Assembly: GCA_013397795.1 (NCBI GenBank)
Contig: VZTJ01005909.1
Coordinates: forward strand, 849,642 to 913,641
Direction: 5' to 3'
Source: Orthonyx spaldingii
Lineage: Eukaryota; Chordata; Aves; Passeriformes; Orthonychidae
DNA: 64,000 nt
This document shows positions 11,406 through 23,400 of this stretch, in pieces. The translations under genes were made by a program, and so were the position numbers. How positions within the stretch are numbered: the stretch's first letter is position 1; each line of letters begins with the position of its first letter. Below the pieces are notes generated by a model that saw nothing but the letters and a program-made list of their open reading frames with translations, had not been told where the DNA came from and ran no database searches.

Positions 11406-14400
11406 AGTTTGTGAGCAGAGAAATGTTGAAATGTATCATAAAACAGCCCATGGATTTTTGTCATAAGGCAAGGTGGCCCTTAAAGGTCAAAGAATGCAGT
11501 CCTGAAGGCTCAGATCTTCATGGCCACATCAAACCAGGAAAGAAAGAAGCTTTACAACCAAGGGGCCTTAAAACACCCACTGTTTCCTTTGATGCAGAGA
11601 ATGCAGATGATGTGCACAGACCCTGGCCCTAACAGCAGGACAAGGTGTCCTTATGCACTCAAGCACCAAAACAGGAGCTTGTTCTACCTGAGATTCTGCT
11701 GTGTTGTACAGCCAATGGGCAGATGAGAAACCACCAGCTTTGGCAGGAGTATCACACAATCTTGTTTTTTAATGAGTTTCCCACAAACAAACTTTTTGCT
11801 GGTACTTTCCATCGCTTAAGACAAAAGAGTGGAAGTTATCATCTGGACAGTCAGAGCACTGCCATGCCAACAATCAGCCTAATCCTTCTGATTAGAAGAG
11901 GATTTGGAAACAGGCAGGAGGGGAGATTTCCTTCCTTCCTTCCTTCCACAGTATTTCAAACAAACCCACTTCATGCTGTGCCATGAGGTAACCTTCTGCC
12001 AGGCTGTCCTCAGCCCAGCCAATACATGACAGGGCACTGAGCACTGTACCTGGGGCCAGAGATCTTAAGTGCCTCTGACCACATCCCGTTAAAGGGATCA
12101 CAGCAATCCCCACAGCACTGCCCACACCACAGCAATATCCTCCTGCACATCACCTTAGAGAGCCCCGGGTGACGTTACCCTCACCTGCATCTGAGCCCTG
12201 ACCTCCCAGTGCCCTTTCAAACCTTCTGCACTCTGCTCCCTGCATTGCCACGATACTCTCACTCCCGGTCACAAGGAACCTGCCAGGATTGCTGATCAGC
12301 TGCATGATCTGCTTAAGAGGAGCAGATCAAAGCACACCAACCAGCTCCCTTGCAGCCTGTGCTATTTCTATCCTACACCTCTCAGTTCTCAGGGAAGCAC
12401 CAGGATCAGCCAGGTGCAGGTAGCACTGTAGCATGGGCTTACTCATGCCTGTCCCTCAGGAGCTGGAAGACGCTGGAGAAATGTGGGAGCTTTGCAACCA
12501 AAAGCAAATCCAAATCCCCAATCCAAACGTGGAGAACAGCAGAAGGGAAAGCAAAAGTACCCTTTGGCAGGTTCTTTTCTCCCAGGAAAGGTCACTTGGG
12601 CCAGCAGATGCGGGAAGGCGTCAGAGTGGGGCTGTTGACAGCACAGACACTTCACCTTCCGCCAGCAGGAACGCCTGGGCAGCCCTGCATAAGCTCCTCG
12701 GGTACTCTGGACCATCACCAAGTGACAGTTCATCCTCATTCTCCCATCCTTGCCAGCCTTCTGACCATCCTCTCCTTAAATAACTCAGATCGTTTCAAGG
12801 GATGGTACAAGGAACAAGAGGTTAAAAAAAATCTTCTCCCTCCCTCACCTGCCTGTGCAGCATCTCGGTCAGAGCCTGTGGGTCAAACAGCCTCCTTCAG
12901 TTCAAGGCAAACGGAATCCTGTGATTTTTAAGTGACCATCTGTGACCCAGAGCTGCAGCGTGGAGAGAGTGGATACAGACCTGCATCTTAAGTAGATTGG
13001 ATTTTGTATTACACTTACACAGCACAGACAGCAGAGACACCCCCAAATGCTTCACAGCCAGTTGTAACAGCAGTGTGCAAGGCTTAATGCCATGCAGAGA
13101 ACATGCTCTGCACTGGCTGCAGCCTGGCTGCCATGACCCTGCCCCACTGTGGAGAGCACGAGCTAGCAGGTCTTTTATTTTTTCCTAAGAAAAGAGCTAC
13201 AGCCACTCAGCTTTTCGTTACCCAAAAGAATGTAGGCACACTGCTACCAAGGCTACAATGCACCACATCTGCAGGCTAGCTCCTGGTGAGGGTTATCCTA
13301 ACCTGAAAACACCAAACCAGCCTGCCATGATCTACACAGGGAGCAAGAGACTGCACTCAGCTGAGGAGCAACACCAAAACGCTCCCATCTGCCTGAGCAT
13401 CACTCCCAGCAAAGCACAATAGGCATATGACAGAGCTGGGAGAACTCAGCATCTTTCCTGCTGGTGTTTCCCTTCTGGATAAAACGCAGTTCATCCCTGC
13501 TCTGCAAACATCCCTGTGCATCACTGCCCGGCCAAGAGCCGTGTTCTGCAGCTCAAGGGCAAGCAGATGGTAGAAAGCCACACTTGCAGCGGGAGCAGAG
13601 CAGGAAGCCCTCGAATCAGGCTACAAATGCAGTACAGCCTCTGCTCCAACTGGCAAGCCCTTTGCCTTGCATAGCTAGAGTCATTGCCTCCCAGCATCTG
13701 CACATTGCCTTCAATTTACACATGACGACAGTAATTAACACCTCATCTCCAATGGGCTAAGGCTCGATGATCAATCTAGTGATGACAACCTTGCTCCATC
13801 CCCAGAACAACTTTATGCCATGCCAAAGTCACGCCTGACCCTTTTCTTCCTGATCAAAAGGGGACAGCCAAACACTCACCAGAACTGGTACTGCCAGTTG
13901 TGGGTTCTCCTGCTGAATTTAAAATTGTGTAGAGAAATCTATGAGGTATTTTTCAGGCTGAGATGTTGACATTTTAGTTCCCCAGTATGAGCACCCTCAG
14001 TTGCTTTATTGCAAAGTTGTAATTGAGCAGAGCACCAGGAACAGAAAGGGACAGGGAAAACCTCTGTGAGGTGCAGCTGGGATGTGCTTGATGTTACAGC
14101 TCACACATCAGTGCTGAAGATGTACAACCAGATTACTGTCATACAGCATAAAACCTCTACCTGGAGATCCTTGACAAGGCATGTCTAGGCAAAGGAGGGA
14201 TGCAGCATGAAGCTGGGGTGCACAGCATCACCAAGGCTCCTCACAGCACAGAGCCTTGCTGGAGGGCACCTTGCAGCTGCAGGTACACAAGCACAGGGTT
14301 TGCAGTGGTGCAGTGTGAGGGATGAGTTTCTGGCTCAACCCTGACAGCACCAGAACCCCTACAGAAGGAGGGAGAAAAAACCTGCTCAGCCAAGTCCTCA

Positions 14401-16324
14401 GCTCTTCCCAAGAGTGGGTTGGTGGTGTGGGAATGCTGCGGGTAATCAGGACTTGCCTTCCTGAATCCATGCACTTAGGCAAATTCACAGCAGAGGGAAA
14501 AAAAATCTCTTTATTTTTGAGACTGTCAAAGGGTGGAGTTATATAGTGCATGCTCACCCTGTTGTTATGCCGTTTCTTGCATGTCCATTACTGTCCACTG
14601 GCAGGGACAGAACCCTGGGACGTTTGGCTGCACTGACCAAGTGATTCTCATGGAATAAACTAGCCTAAAGCATGCAGCAGGAAAGCACTGGGGCAGATAT
14701 TTTGATTCACATTTGCAAGGGCTTTTGACAGGAGCAAAGAAAGAACATTTTAAGCATTCCTTACAGCCAGCATGCATCCTGGCCCATGAGACCTCTCCTA
14801 GGGCAAGGCACAAGAACAACCTCTTTCAAATCAAGGGCTCCTTTGTCACCCTGCTGCAAGCTATTTGACCTTCAGAGTCAGAAGGAAGCTCATATCACAA
14901 GTGGTCTGATGGGCCCGGGTTGGGAGTGAGCCCAGTCACTCGAGAAGGACCACGGACCGGCTGCCAACCCCAGCATCTCAGCAGGGAGATAAACAGACCC
15001 CGAGCCTGAGAACTCAGCTCTGGAAACACTTGCTTCGACTCAGCACATTTCCTCTGACAGCCAGACACAGAAGGTCACTCAGACCAGCTTTCCACGTACA
15101 AGACACATCCTCGCCAAGAAAGAAAAGTCCCAGGCCAGGCTGTGCCACAGGTGTCCAGAGAAGGTTACAGCCTTTGCAAAAGACTCTAGCCTTCACTTCA
15201 CCAACGGCATCTTCACATTTCTTTTAAATGCATCAATCCCCCCTGCCCTCCCTGCTTTCAGGCGGGAGATTGCATCCCCCTCTTCATTCATTCACTGCTC
15301 TCTCTACAATTGCCCCACCTTGAATATTTGGAGCTCTCTCCCCTGTGCCTAACTGCAGAGGTATTTATTAGGGAGCACAGAACCTCTGAATGATACATGG
15401 AGACAGCTGATCCCACAAAGGGCAAGAACCAGCAAAGCTGATGCCCTAAAGCTCACTAAGTACCCTGGTGCAGCCTTTTAAGAACTGATTGCTAGAGACA
15501 AGCACTTTCCCACACCAGAAATCTCGACGAAGTGAGAGCTAACAGGAGTTGCTATTGCTGTGACACCTCTGACATGCAGCTATGCTGCTAGGGACTGCTC
15601 TCCCCATGGACTCCTGCTCTGCACCAAGGTAGGACCACAGCACCTCCAAGCCACTGCAGAGCCCAGCCAGCATCCAAAATGCTGTGTGTTTTCCCAGCCT
15701 TTAGACGCTGGGCCCTGTCAGAGGATCTTAAGCCAGCTGAAACCCTAAATGTGTGCCTCAGGTATGAGTGTATTTACACACAGGAGTTGCTTATTGGTGC
15801 ATAAACAACAGAAGAGACACCAAGCCCCAAGACAGGGTTGACTCCTCAGCAATCACTCAGCTACTCCCACTTCCACACGCCCACTACTGCCTTTTGCCTA
15901 GCGCAAGATAAAAATCAAATATGGGCTAACACCAGCCCAGCCAATATTCTCCTTCAAACGTGCCCTGCAGTGACTGAAACCATGACAATAACAACAGTTT
16001 TAACAAGGGGACAGAAACGAATCTTGAGCATCAGGCACCAGACAGAAGGAAGTCACGACTACACGAGCACCGTAGAGAGCTGATCTTGGACGGTGCCTGG
16101 GTCAGTGTGAGCAAGGCACGCACTGGCTGGCATGCCAGCTTCTTCAGAAATGGGAAATGTGTGACAGATGCATTGTGTTTATGTAGCAGAACCGCCGCTC
16201 CCGCTCCCACAGAGCCCTGTCAGTCTGTTTGCACACAGGCACACCTCAGGTCTGTGTGTGTACCCTTCCCAGCCTACCCAGGCAGTGAAGTGTTACAATA
16301 CACATTTAACTAATTCAATTACTA

Positions 16325-16342
16325 GAAAAAAAAAAAAAAAAG
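16325..16342. repeat. poly-A homopolymer
   Basis: An uninterrupted run of about 17 A follows 'attactag'. No retro-inserted body, target duplication or gene-like sequence was recognised upstream, so it is listed only as a simple repeat. Confidence 0.8.
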
Positions 16343-16879
16343 AATTAGGGCACACAGCCTGTGATTAAGAATTTCTTTCTCAACATGCTGGCAGCATGCC
16401 TGCAATTACCGAGCCCTTGATTCTCTAAATTCCCCAGAGATCAACAGCACCTGATACCAACATGTCCTCAGGTCTTTCATAACTCAGAAAGCCGCTCCCC
16501 CACCCCGCTGTTTCAACACTGGTGAGATTTTTCACACCTTGCAGCTCAGAAACACTTAAACCTCGGACATTCAGCCCGGCAGGTCACACCAGTTTCGCTG
16601 GAGTAATTGGCAGCACAGGTGGGCTGCAGCTGACACAAGCCAGGGCAAAAGTACTCTCATTAAAAGCAGCAAAGCTAGACCATGCTCAGTGCGATGGGAG
16701 AAAAATTAGTTCCCACACCGACTCTGTCGAGCCAGCCACCAGGAGCACTGCAAAGGCAAGAGCTAGAACAGCCCTCCTGCTAATAAGATCCCCCAGAAAT
16801 GTGAATGATAGCCAAAGTAGCTGCGTGAAGGCAGGACAGGAGGCTGGAGAGAACCAGATGGCTTTTCCCAACCAATAAC

Positions 16880-17045
16880 CCCAGGTGCCATAGGGTTAAA
16901 TCAATGCGTGAAGCTATTAAAGGGGGTGGAAGTGTTTTAACATGGTTGAGTGAAATTCCTCACACTTTTAAGTCGACAAGGACCCCATTGGGGCTTAATG
17001 GGCTAGCACAACCCGTCCCATTACAGGTCGTTAACACACACAGGA
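16880..17045. promoter_or_regulatory. candidate conserved-type regulatory stretch
   Basis: This stretch stands out from its surroundings by many TTAA/TTAAT and ATTAA cores (for example 'gctattaaaggg', 'gtgttttaacatgg', 'cttttaagtcgac', 'gcttaatgggc', 'cgttaacac'), mixed with GC blocks and free of repeat character. Such composition is usual for vertebrate non-coding enhancers, but nothing here proves conservation. It is an inference from sequence texture only. Confidence 0.25.
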
Positions 17046-19439
17046 GCCTTGGGAAGAGGGGTAATTAGGGTTCCCCACTAACTCTGCAAAAGGGACTCCC
17101 TCTCCAGCTTTGAATCCCACCCATTGCAAAGAGGGATCCAGGAAGAGCAATCCCCTCCTCTAGCCTCTACATTTTCTCCACCTGGGAGGGGCACATACAT
17201 CGGAAACCTGCAGCAGGTTGAGCTCTCAGCAGGCTGAAGGGGCAGAAAATTGGCCCCCAGAGCAAAGCACAGTGCAGAAAGCTCCCACCCTCCTCTGCTG
17301 GAGGACATTACTCTGCCCCACTTTCCTTCCTCCAGACTCTGGGCTGAGGAGCCACTGTCCATCACACATCTAGCAGCAAGAACAAGGAGACAGCAAGAAA
17401 GCATCTGTGCTGGAGAAGCAGTGAGCTGCTCCCCAGAGGCTACAGTGCAGTACTGGGATCACTGCAGCCCTCAGTTTCTGCCATATGGAGTATGGTACTT
17501 CCAGCCTAGAAACACAGTTAAGACTTCTCAGGAACTTAATAGGTATACACTGGTTATTTTCCACTGTCAAGAAAACAGTAACTAAAGCTGAGGTAGAAGG
17601 AAAAGGCAAAAAGATTCACTGCATTACTCCCTAAACTACCAGGTTACAGCACCATGCCCTGCTCTCCTCTAGATATCCCCAAGGAGGGCAGATCTGTTGG
17701 TATGGTGGTGTGGGAGCCCCGAGGCAGCAGACCTGGAATTAAAAATGGGAGAGAAGTGTCCCCCAAATGTGCCTGTCAGCTTCTCCCACACAGCCAGCTC
17801 TGGGGAAGGTCTGAAATACTAATCTGCTGAATAGACTTTACAAATTCAGAAACAAGAACAATCTAAAATATCAATGCCTTGCTCAACCCAAAGCAGAGAA
17901 CAAGCTGAGAAAGCCCCTGGGTGGCTGCAAGAAGAGTTGTGGATGGGAGAGAGAGACCACCCATGAGGGAGAATGCCTGGAACAGTCCCCAGAAAAGTGA
18001 AGAAACATCCTACAATGCAGAGTGCAGACAGCCTTGGACACGATTATTTAGCAAATAAGGATTTTATTGTGATGAAACTGATACATATTTTTTCTTTCCT
18101 CCCATAAGAGGGTCCAAAGTTCCCATAGAGAATATAGAAAGAAACAAGATCAAAGGGTCTGCTTTCCTCAAATATCTATTCCTTTGAGCTTCCAGCCCTG
18201 TCCACAATCTAAACATCCCCAACACACGCAGCCCATCAGGGCTTTGGTCTCTCACAGGTGGTGTTTCCCTTCCTTGCTTCTCCCAGGAGTGGGGTAACAT
18301 CATTGCAGCAGCACAATTCACCACGGGCAGTGATGTGACTCTGAACTTGCATCACTTTAGCCAGGACTCAGGTCCAGCTCTTTCCCTTCTCCTCTGCACT
18401 CAAACACCTACCAAACATTGAGGAGACCCCACTCACCATCCTTTGGTGGCTGTGTGAAGTAGTTGCAGCAGTATAAGTCTGACTTCTCCTCATGGAGACC
18501 CAACTGTCACTTCCAACTCAGCCCAGGACAAGCCAATTTACCAGTTCTCTCTCCACAAGCCTCCACAGCATCTATATTCTCACCCTGACCATCATCTGCT
18601 CACCATGGTGCTTCCCTAGCTCAAGGACACCACCTGTAACACCACTTCATCCCTCCGACTGCACACAGCTCCTCCAGGCTCCCATTTTTGCATGTGCCCT
18701 TTATTGCAGCCACATTTCCTCAGGCAAACAGGCCCTGCCCAGACCTCACCAGTCTCCAGCTGCAAATACTCCCCTCTTTGCATCCTCCTCCAAGCCCCTT
18801 CCCAGCATCCCATTTCCCCCAAAGTGCTGCGTACCACCAATGGCGTGGCTCCTGAGGATGTCCATGGAATTCCCTAATATTTAGCAACAAATCACTTTGT
18901 ACTTTGCTCCCACCATCCTAGAAGGAGCCCCAGAAACACCTACACAAGTATCACCCCGGCATCAGGTTTGCTTTGATGCTTCAGACTGGACCAAGCAACT
19001 GCCATGAAGCCACTTGCAATGACCTCTGCCCCACCTGCACCAGGGCTGCTCTGCACCAAATGCAGAGTTAGGAGTATAGCCCAGCAGAATTCCCAACCAG
19101 GAACAGTTTGCAAGCTGCTGCCTTATCCCTGCCTCTGGCTGGGCAAGGGCAGAAACACCTGCAAACCCCACAGCAGAAACAAACAAACAAAAAAATAATT
19201 CTAAACAATTTATTTTCTTGCTGTACCCCTCTTGCATGGGGACAGATCCAACTGGAAAGGACCTCAATGACACACCTTATGTCTTATACCCCTGGAAGCC
19301 ACCCCAACAGGCAGGGCTGGAAGAAGTAGTATTAGGAGACTCCCAAGTCCATTCCAGAAATCCAGGAGAGGAACTGGAGCCCCTTGGAGAGAGGGGTGTT
19401 GGACCAGGCAGGAGCCGCACCTTGCAGCAAACAATTTGA

Positions 19440-19617
19440 TGATGTGCTACTGGCACAGTAGAAGCTGTGGTTGCCCCATCCCTGGCAGTGTTCAAGGCCA
19501 GGCTGGATGGGGCTCTAAGCAACCTGGTCTAGCGGAAGGAGACCCTCCCCATGGCAGGGGGCTGGAGTGAGATGATCTTTAAAGTCCCTTTTAACCCCAA
19601 CTAGTCTGATTCTATTA
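19440..19617 (+). mobile_element. CR1 LINE 3' end, + orientation
   Basis: The sequence follows the avian CR1 3' UTR closely: 'gttgccccatccctggcag', 'ttcaaggccaggctggatgg', 'gcaacctggtctag', 'cccatggcaggggg', then 'gatgatctttaaagtccc' and a degraded 'tctgattctattatttt' tail in place of the usual octamer repeats. Only the 3' end is present, as is normal for CR1 copies, which are mostly 5'-truncated. No coding part remains. Confidence 0.93.
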
Positions 19618-20406
19618 TTTTGCTCTGCAAAGACCAGGGTGAGCCCAGGCTGCAAAGGCTCCAGTGGGTCTCATAATGCTGTTTTCTGCCAGAGCTGGCA
19701 TTTGAAGACACCACAAGGCCACAGGCTTCCTCCCACCACCCCACCCACCCTCAGGAGATGTTACCTGGCCTCATACCATCACAGATGTTCAATAGACAGG
19801 AAAGCCACAGCTGGGCAGTTGAAGGGACCTGGGGCACTGCTCTAACCCTGCATTTGCCTTGCTGACATAGGAAGTGCTGCTGAACAAGTACATGGCCAGG
19901 TCTGTTCCCCCTGCTGCCACCACGCTGCAGCGCTGCCCGAGGAGTGCAGACCACTTCCCCGCCTGATCCGCCATGCAACATTTGTTTTGTGTTTCAGGCA
20001 CTAGCAGGTCTTATTTGTAAGATGATGAAGCAGTCTGAAGCCTTCCCCATACATGCCAATTAGATGCTCCAAACCCCAGGCTCGGCGGAAGGTCAAGTGC
20101 ATGGCGTGCCATGCTCAGCTGCATGCTCCCCACATCAGTCGGGCTTCTCGATGGGATGTGTGAGGAGGGCTTGGAACAGCATTCGCTGCTTGGTTTCATG
20201 GTTCACAGGGAACTGGCTTAAACTGGGGAGGGGGGCTAGAAATAAAAGTTGAGGGTTTTTTTTTGTTTTAAACAGGGAGGCCAGACGTTTAACAGTCTCA
20301 CAACTTCGAGCTGTTTTGATCCAGCCAGCCCCCTCTCTGCTGAGTTCTGTCAGGAGACAGGCACAAAGCACCAATTAAAGACGAGTTATGCTTTTTCTGT
20401 CAAGCA

Positions 20407-20457
20407 AAAAAGAAAGGAGGAGGGGGGGGGAGAAGATGATGGGAAGGGGGAGAAGAA
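20407..20457 (+). repeat. polypurine tract with a G9 run
   Basis: About 50 bases are nearly all purine on the + strand, with a run of nine G at about 20421-20430 and further GGG and GGGGG runs. It could form a triplex or a G-quadruplex, but no functional evidence is visible. Confidence 0.7.
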
Positions 20458-23400
20458 ATCTAGCCCTGGAGTAATTTTGCTTTCAAAGCAAGCTGTCAAG
20501 GCAGCCCCCTCTCCTCCCATCTCCCGCAGAGGAAGAGCCAGGGAGCACCCACGCGCCTCTGTGGATGCGTGGCATCAGTCATCAGACCACACCATCACTC
20601 ACTTGGCACATCAGGCCGAGCCGTGCCCTCGCCTTCCCCCGGGCATCCGTCAAAGCGCGTGACAGGGAGCCAGAGCAGCAGATTCTTAGTGAAGATGGGC
20701 TGAGTGCAAGCCCCACCAGCTCTGATGACAAGAATCCCCACTTATGGGCAATTAGACTGGGAACAAAACAAAACAAAGGCAGAAAGGACTCAGGGCACTA
20801 GCTAACTCTTGTGGCCACAACATCAGCTTCATTTTTTCATGGTAGAGACATGCATAGCCAGCATAAGCATGCAGACACTGCCTCTTCTGCCATATAGGTT
20901 ACCATGTTTGAAGGCTCCCTACACAGCCAGCAGCTCTCTAGGCTTGCAGCTGAGCTCAGGGCAGAGAGCTGAGAGCTTCCCCCCTATATGCCACACCACT
21001 GCTTGGTTCAAACCAAGGCTACCTGCCTTTGCAACATACTGCCAAGGAATCACAGCACCAGCATGGACACAGCAAGCTCCCCATCACCTTGGGCTAGCAG
21101 CACTACCTCTGAATCTACCCTGAGCACTTGTAAGCCATTCCCAGACCTCATCCGGCAAGCACCAGTCCTGCAGCTGGACAGATTAAGAAGATTACAAAGA
21201 TCCCTCTGGGCTTTATTGTTGTATGAGGAAGATAAATAGCAAGCACAACCCCTTCTAGGGTGAAAAAGGGCAGGAATTTAAGCATGGCACAAGCACCAAC
21301 CCCAGCTTTAATAACCTATCTGTTTCTTTAGCAAAGTACCCTTTGCAGAGCCCATTGGTACTGATTAGGGCATCATCTTCACTCCCACCTCTTCCTTCCT
21401 GGGCTTTCTGAAAGCCGCAGCTGATTACAGCAGCAAAGTCACCCACGGGAGATAATGCACACTCTCATTTCTACAGGGTGGCACTCCTGTTGGGCTGACT
21501 GCTCCCAAGAAGGGGATACCCTCTGTTACCTTAGCAGGGCTCAGTCTCCTGGGCTGGATCCATCCCACAGCCAGCCCAGAGAAGGAGGGAAGAGCACCTC
21601 TACCCCGGTTTGCGTTTGCCTGTGCTGGCTGCGCACACTGCCATCTCGCTAGCGAGTGCCCTGCTCATTAGCATGGGGTCACTCAGCTGCAGCAGGGCAC
21701 AAGCACTTGGCTATTGCAACACCACTCACGTCCACTGCTGTGGAAGTGTTGAATTTCTTTTAAGAGCCCTGAAGATCTTGGTTCGAATTTAAGGGAGTAA
21801 AAAAAAAAAAAAATCTCACAAAGAATTGCAGGATCTCTGTAAACATACCAGAGGAAAAAAGAAAGCGAATCTTTGAGCCTCTTGACCTTGACAATGTCCT
21901 TATAATTACAAGACTATTTATTTTCAGTTAAACCCCAACTATTGAACAGACAGTGTCAAGTTGGTTTTTTCCTGAGCAGGTGATTATCCTGCCTGACTAA
22001 TCTAATGAAAATTATCAGGAGGCTACTGACCTCCTGCTACACACACTAAATAATGCACAAAGCTTCAGGATCAGACAGGCAAATCATAACCCTGCCTTAT
22101 CTTAATCACTTTCTATACAGCTCCAGGCCTGTTCCACTCCTGGCTGACTGTGTTAGCCAAATGCTATCTCAGTGGAAACCACAGCAGAGCCAGCCCTGAG
22201 AACTGCACAGCAAAAAGTTACCTCCTTAAGATTTATTTTTATAGAAGCCAAGAGCTGCAGAGGTAGATATATTTAGTCTTTAAGCTGCTTCTGACTCCTG
22301 AGCTTATAGCATGAGGTGGTGGTCCCCTGGCACCTGGCTATGGGAAAAGCAGTACATTCCTGCTACTTTGATGCAGGGTACAAGGAAGGTAAGGTCTGAA
22401 AAAAAATGTGCACAAAGGGGCTCATTGTTCCAGATAGGTAAAGCCACCCCTTCCACTCCATTCTCTTGGAACCTTGTGTCAGCCTCCCCCTGCAAACAGG
22501 GCTGCCCCCGGCTTTTGAAGGTGCCCCAGGGCAGCATGAGGACTAGGGCAAAGCAAGAGGCCCCAGTACTAGGGATGCTCTGTCCCCAGCCTGGGGTCTG
22601 AGGATCTGCAGCAATCCTGTCCCACTCTCCTTCAGGAGAGACAAGTGCAGCAGTTGGAAGAGATAAAAGACTACAAATATCAATTAAGGAGTGTAGAACT
22701 AAAGGAGACATTAACAAAAAGTTATCACACACTCCCCACACAGCCTCAGCTTGAACAGCACCCACAGCTAGAGAAACAGAATGCATTAGGGTGACTTCAA
22801 ACCTAAAAGAAGTTTCCACTTGGAAATTTACAGAGAATGGTAGAAAAACACTGCTGAAGGACAAACTGATTAATTTTCACACCCCTGGCTCCCCAACATG
22901 AAACCACAGCTACAACACCAGAGAGAAGACACCCCTCTTACCCATCCAGCCTGACCTTGCTGCCTCATCCTCAGCACCCATCATATGTGGTTCTTCAGAC
23001 CTCCTGGTACAGGAGGTCCCAGATTTCCTCCCATCTCTGCTGCAGCCAGGAGCTTCACCTTGCAGCCCTCACTGACAGCCTCAGCAGCCTGCTCCTGCCC
23101 TGCAAGGCTCTCCCTATCCACAAAACACCTGATTTATCCTCCCACCCCAGGGAGCCTTGAGTAATTTTCCTCCAGCTGGGGAGGTGCTAAGCAAGATGTG
23201 GGTGGACAGGATTCCTCATATTTTAAATGGCCATTTCTTCCCATCTTACGACCTTTCAGAAGAAGAGGGGCAGTCTCTTCTAAAGTGAGCAGAAAAAAAA
23301 GCCCAAGGTGGTTTTAGGCATGACAGAAGAGGGAGCAAGAGAAAGCATAGAAAGAGAGGCAGGAAATAGCATAAGCTTTAGCTTTGGGAAAATACCATCT

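Larger units (their letters stand above)
6471..19439. other. long unique non-coding stretch
   Basis: No gene, RNA gene or young transposon was recognised across this 13 kb. The + strand is rich in A and C (hand count of 11281-11340: C 20, G 11, A 23, T 6; of 15061-15120: C 21, G 10, A 21, T 8). It holds simple tracts only: T-runs near 7379 and 9240-9262, T near 9651-9661, a TTCC run at 11930-11947, an imperfect purine-rich duplication at 11350-11405 and an A-run at 16325-16342. The longest frame (12350-12931, 193 codons) has no recognisable domain. Best read as intron or intergenic DNA. Confidence 0.6.

Noticed and set aside
18040..18330. Possible minus-strand 3' UTR end with AATAAA at about 18062 below an 86-codon frame
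   Set aside because: AATAAA is common by chance, the frame is unrecognised and no exon structure supports it.
21776..21795. B-box-like 'ggttcgaattt'
   Set aside because: No matching A box upstream and no acceptor-stem pairing, so no tRNA or tRNA-derived SINE.
22016..22036. 7-bp inverted repeat CAGGAGG/CCTCCTG with 7-base loop
   Set aside because: Too short to stand out in a window of this length.
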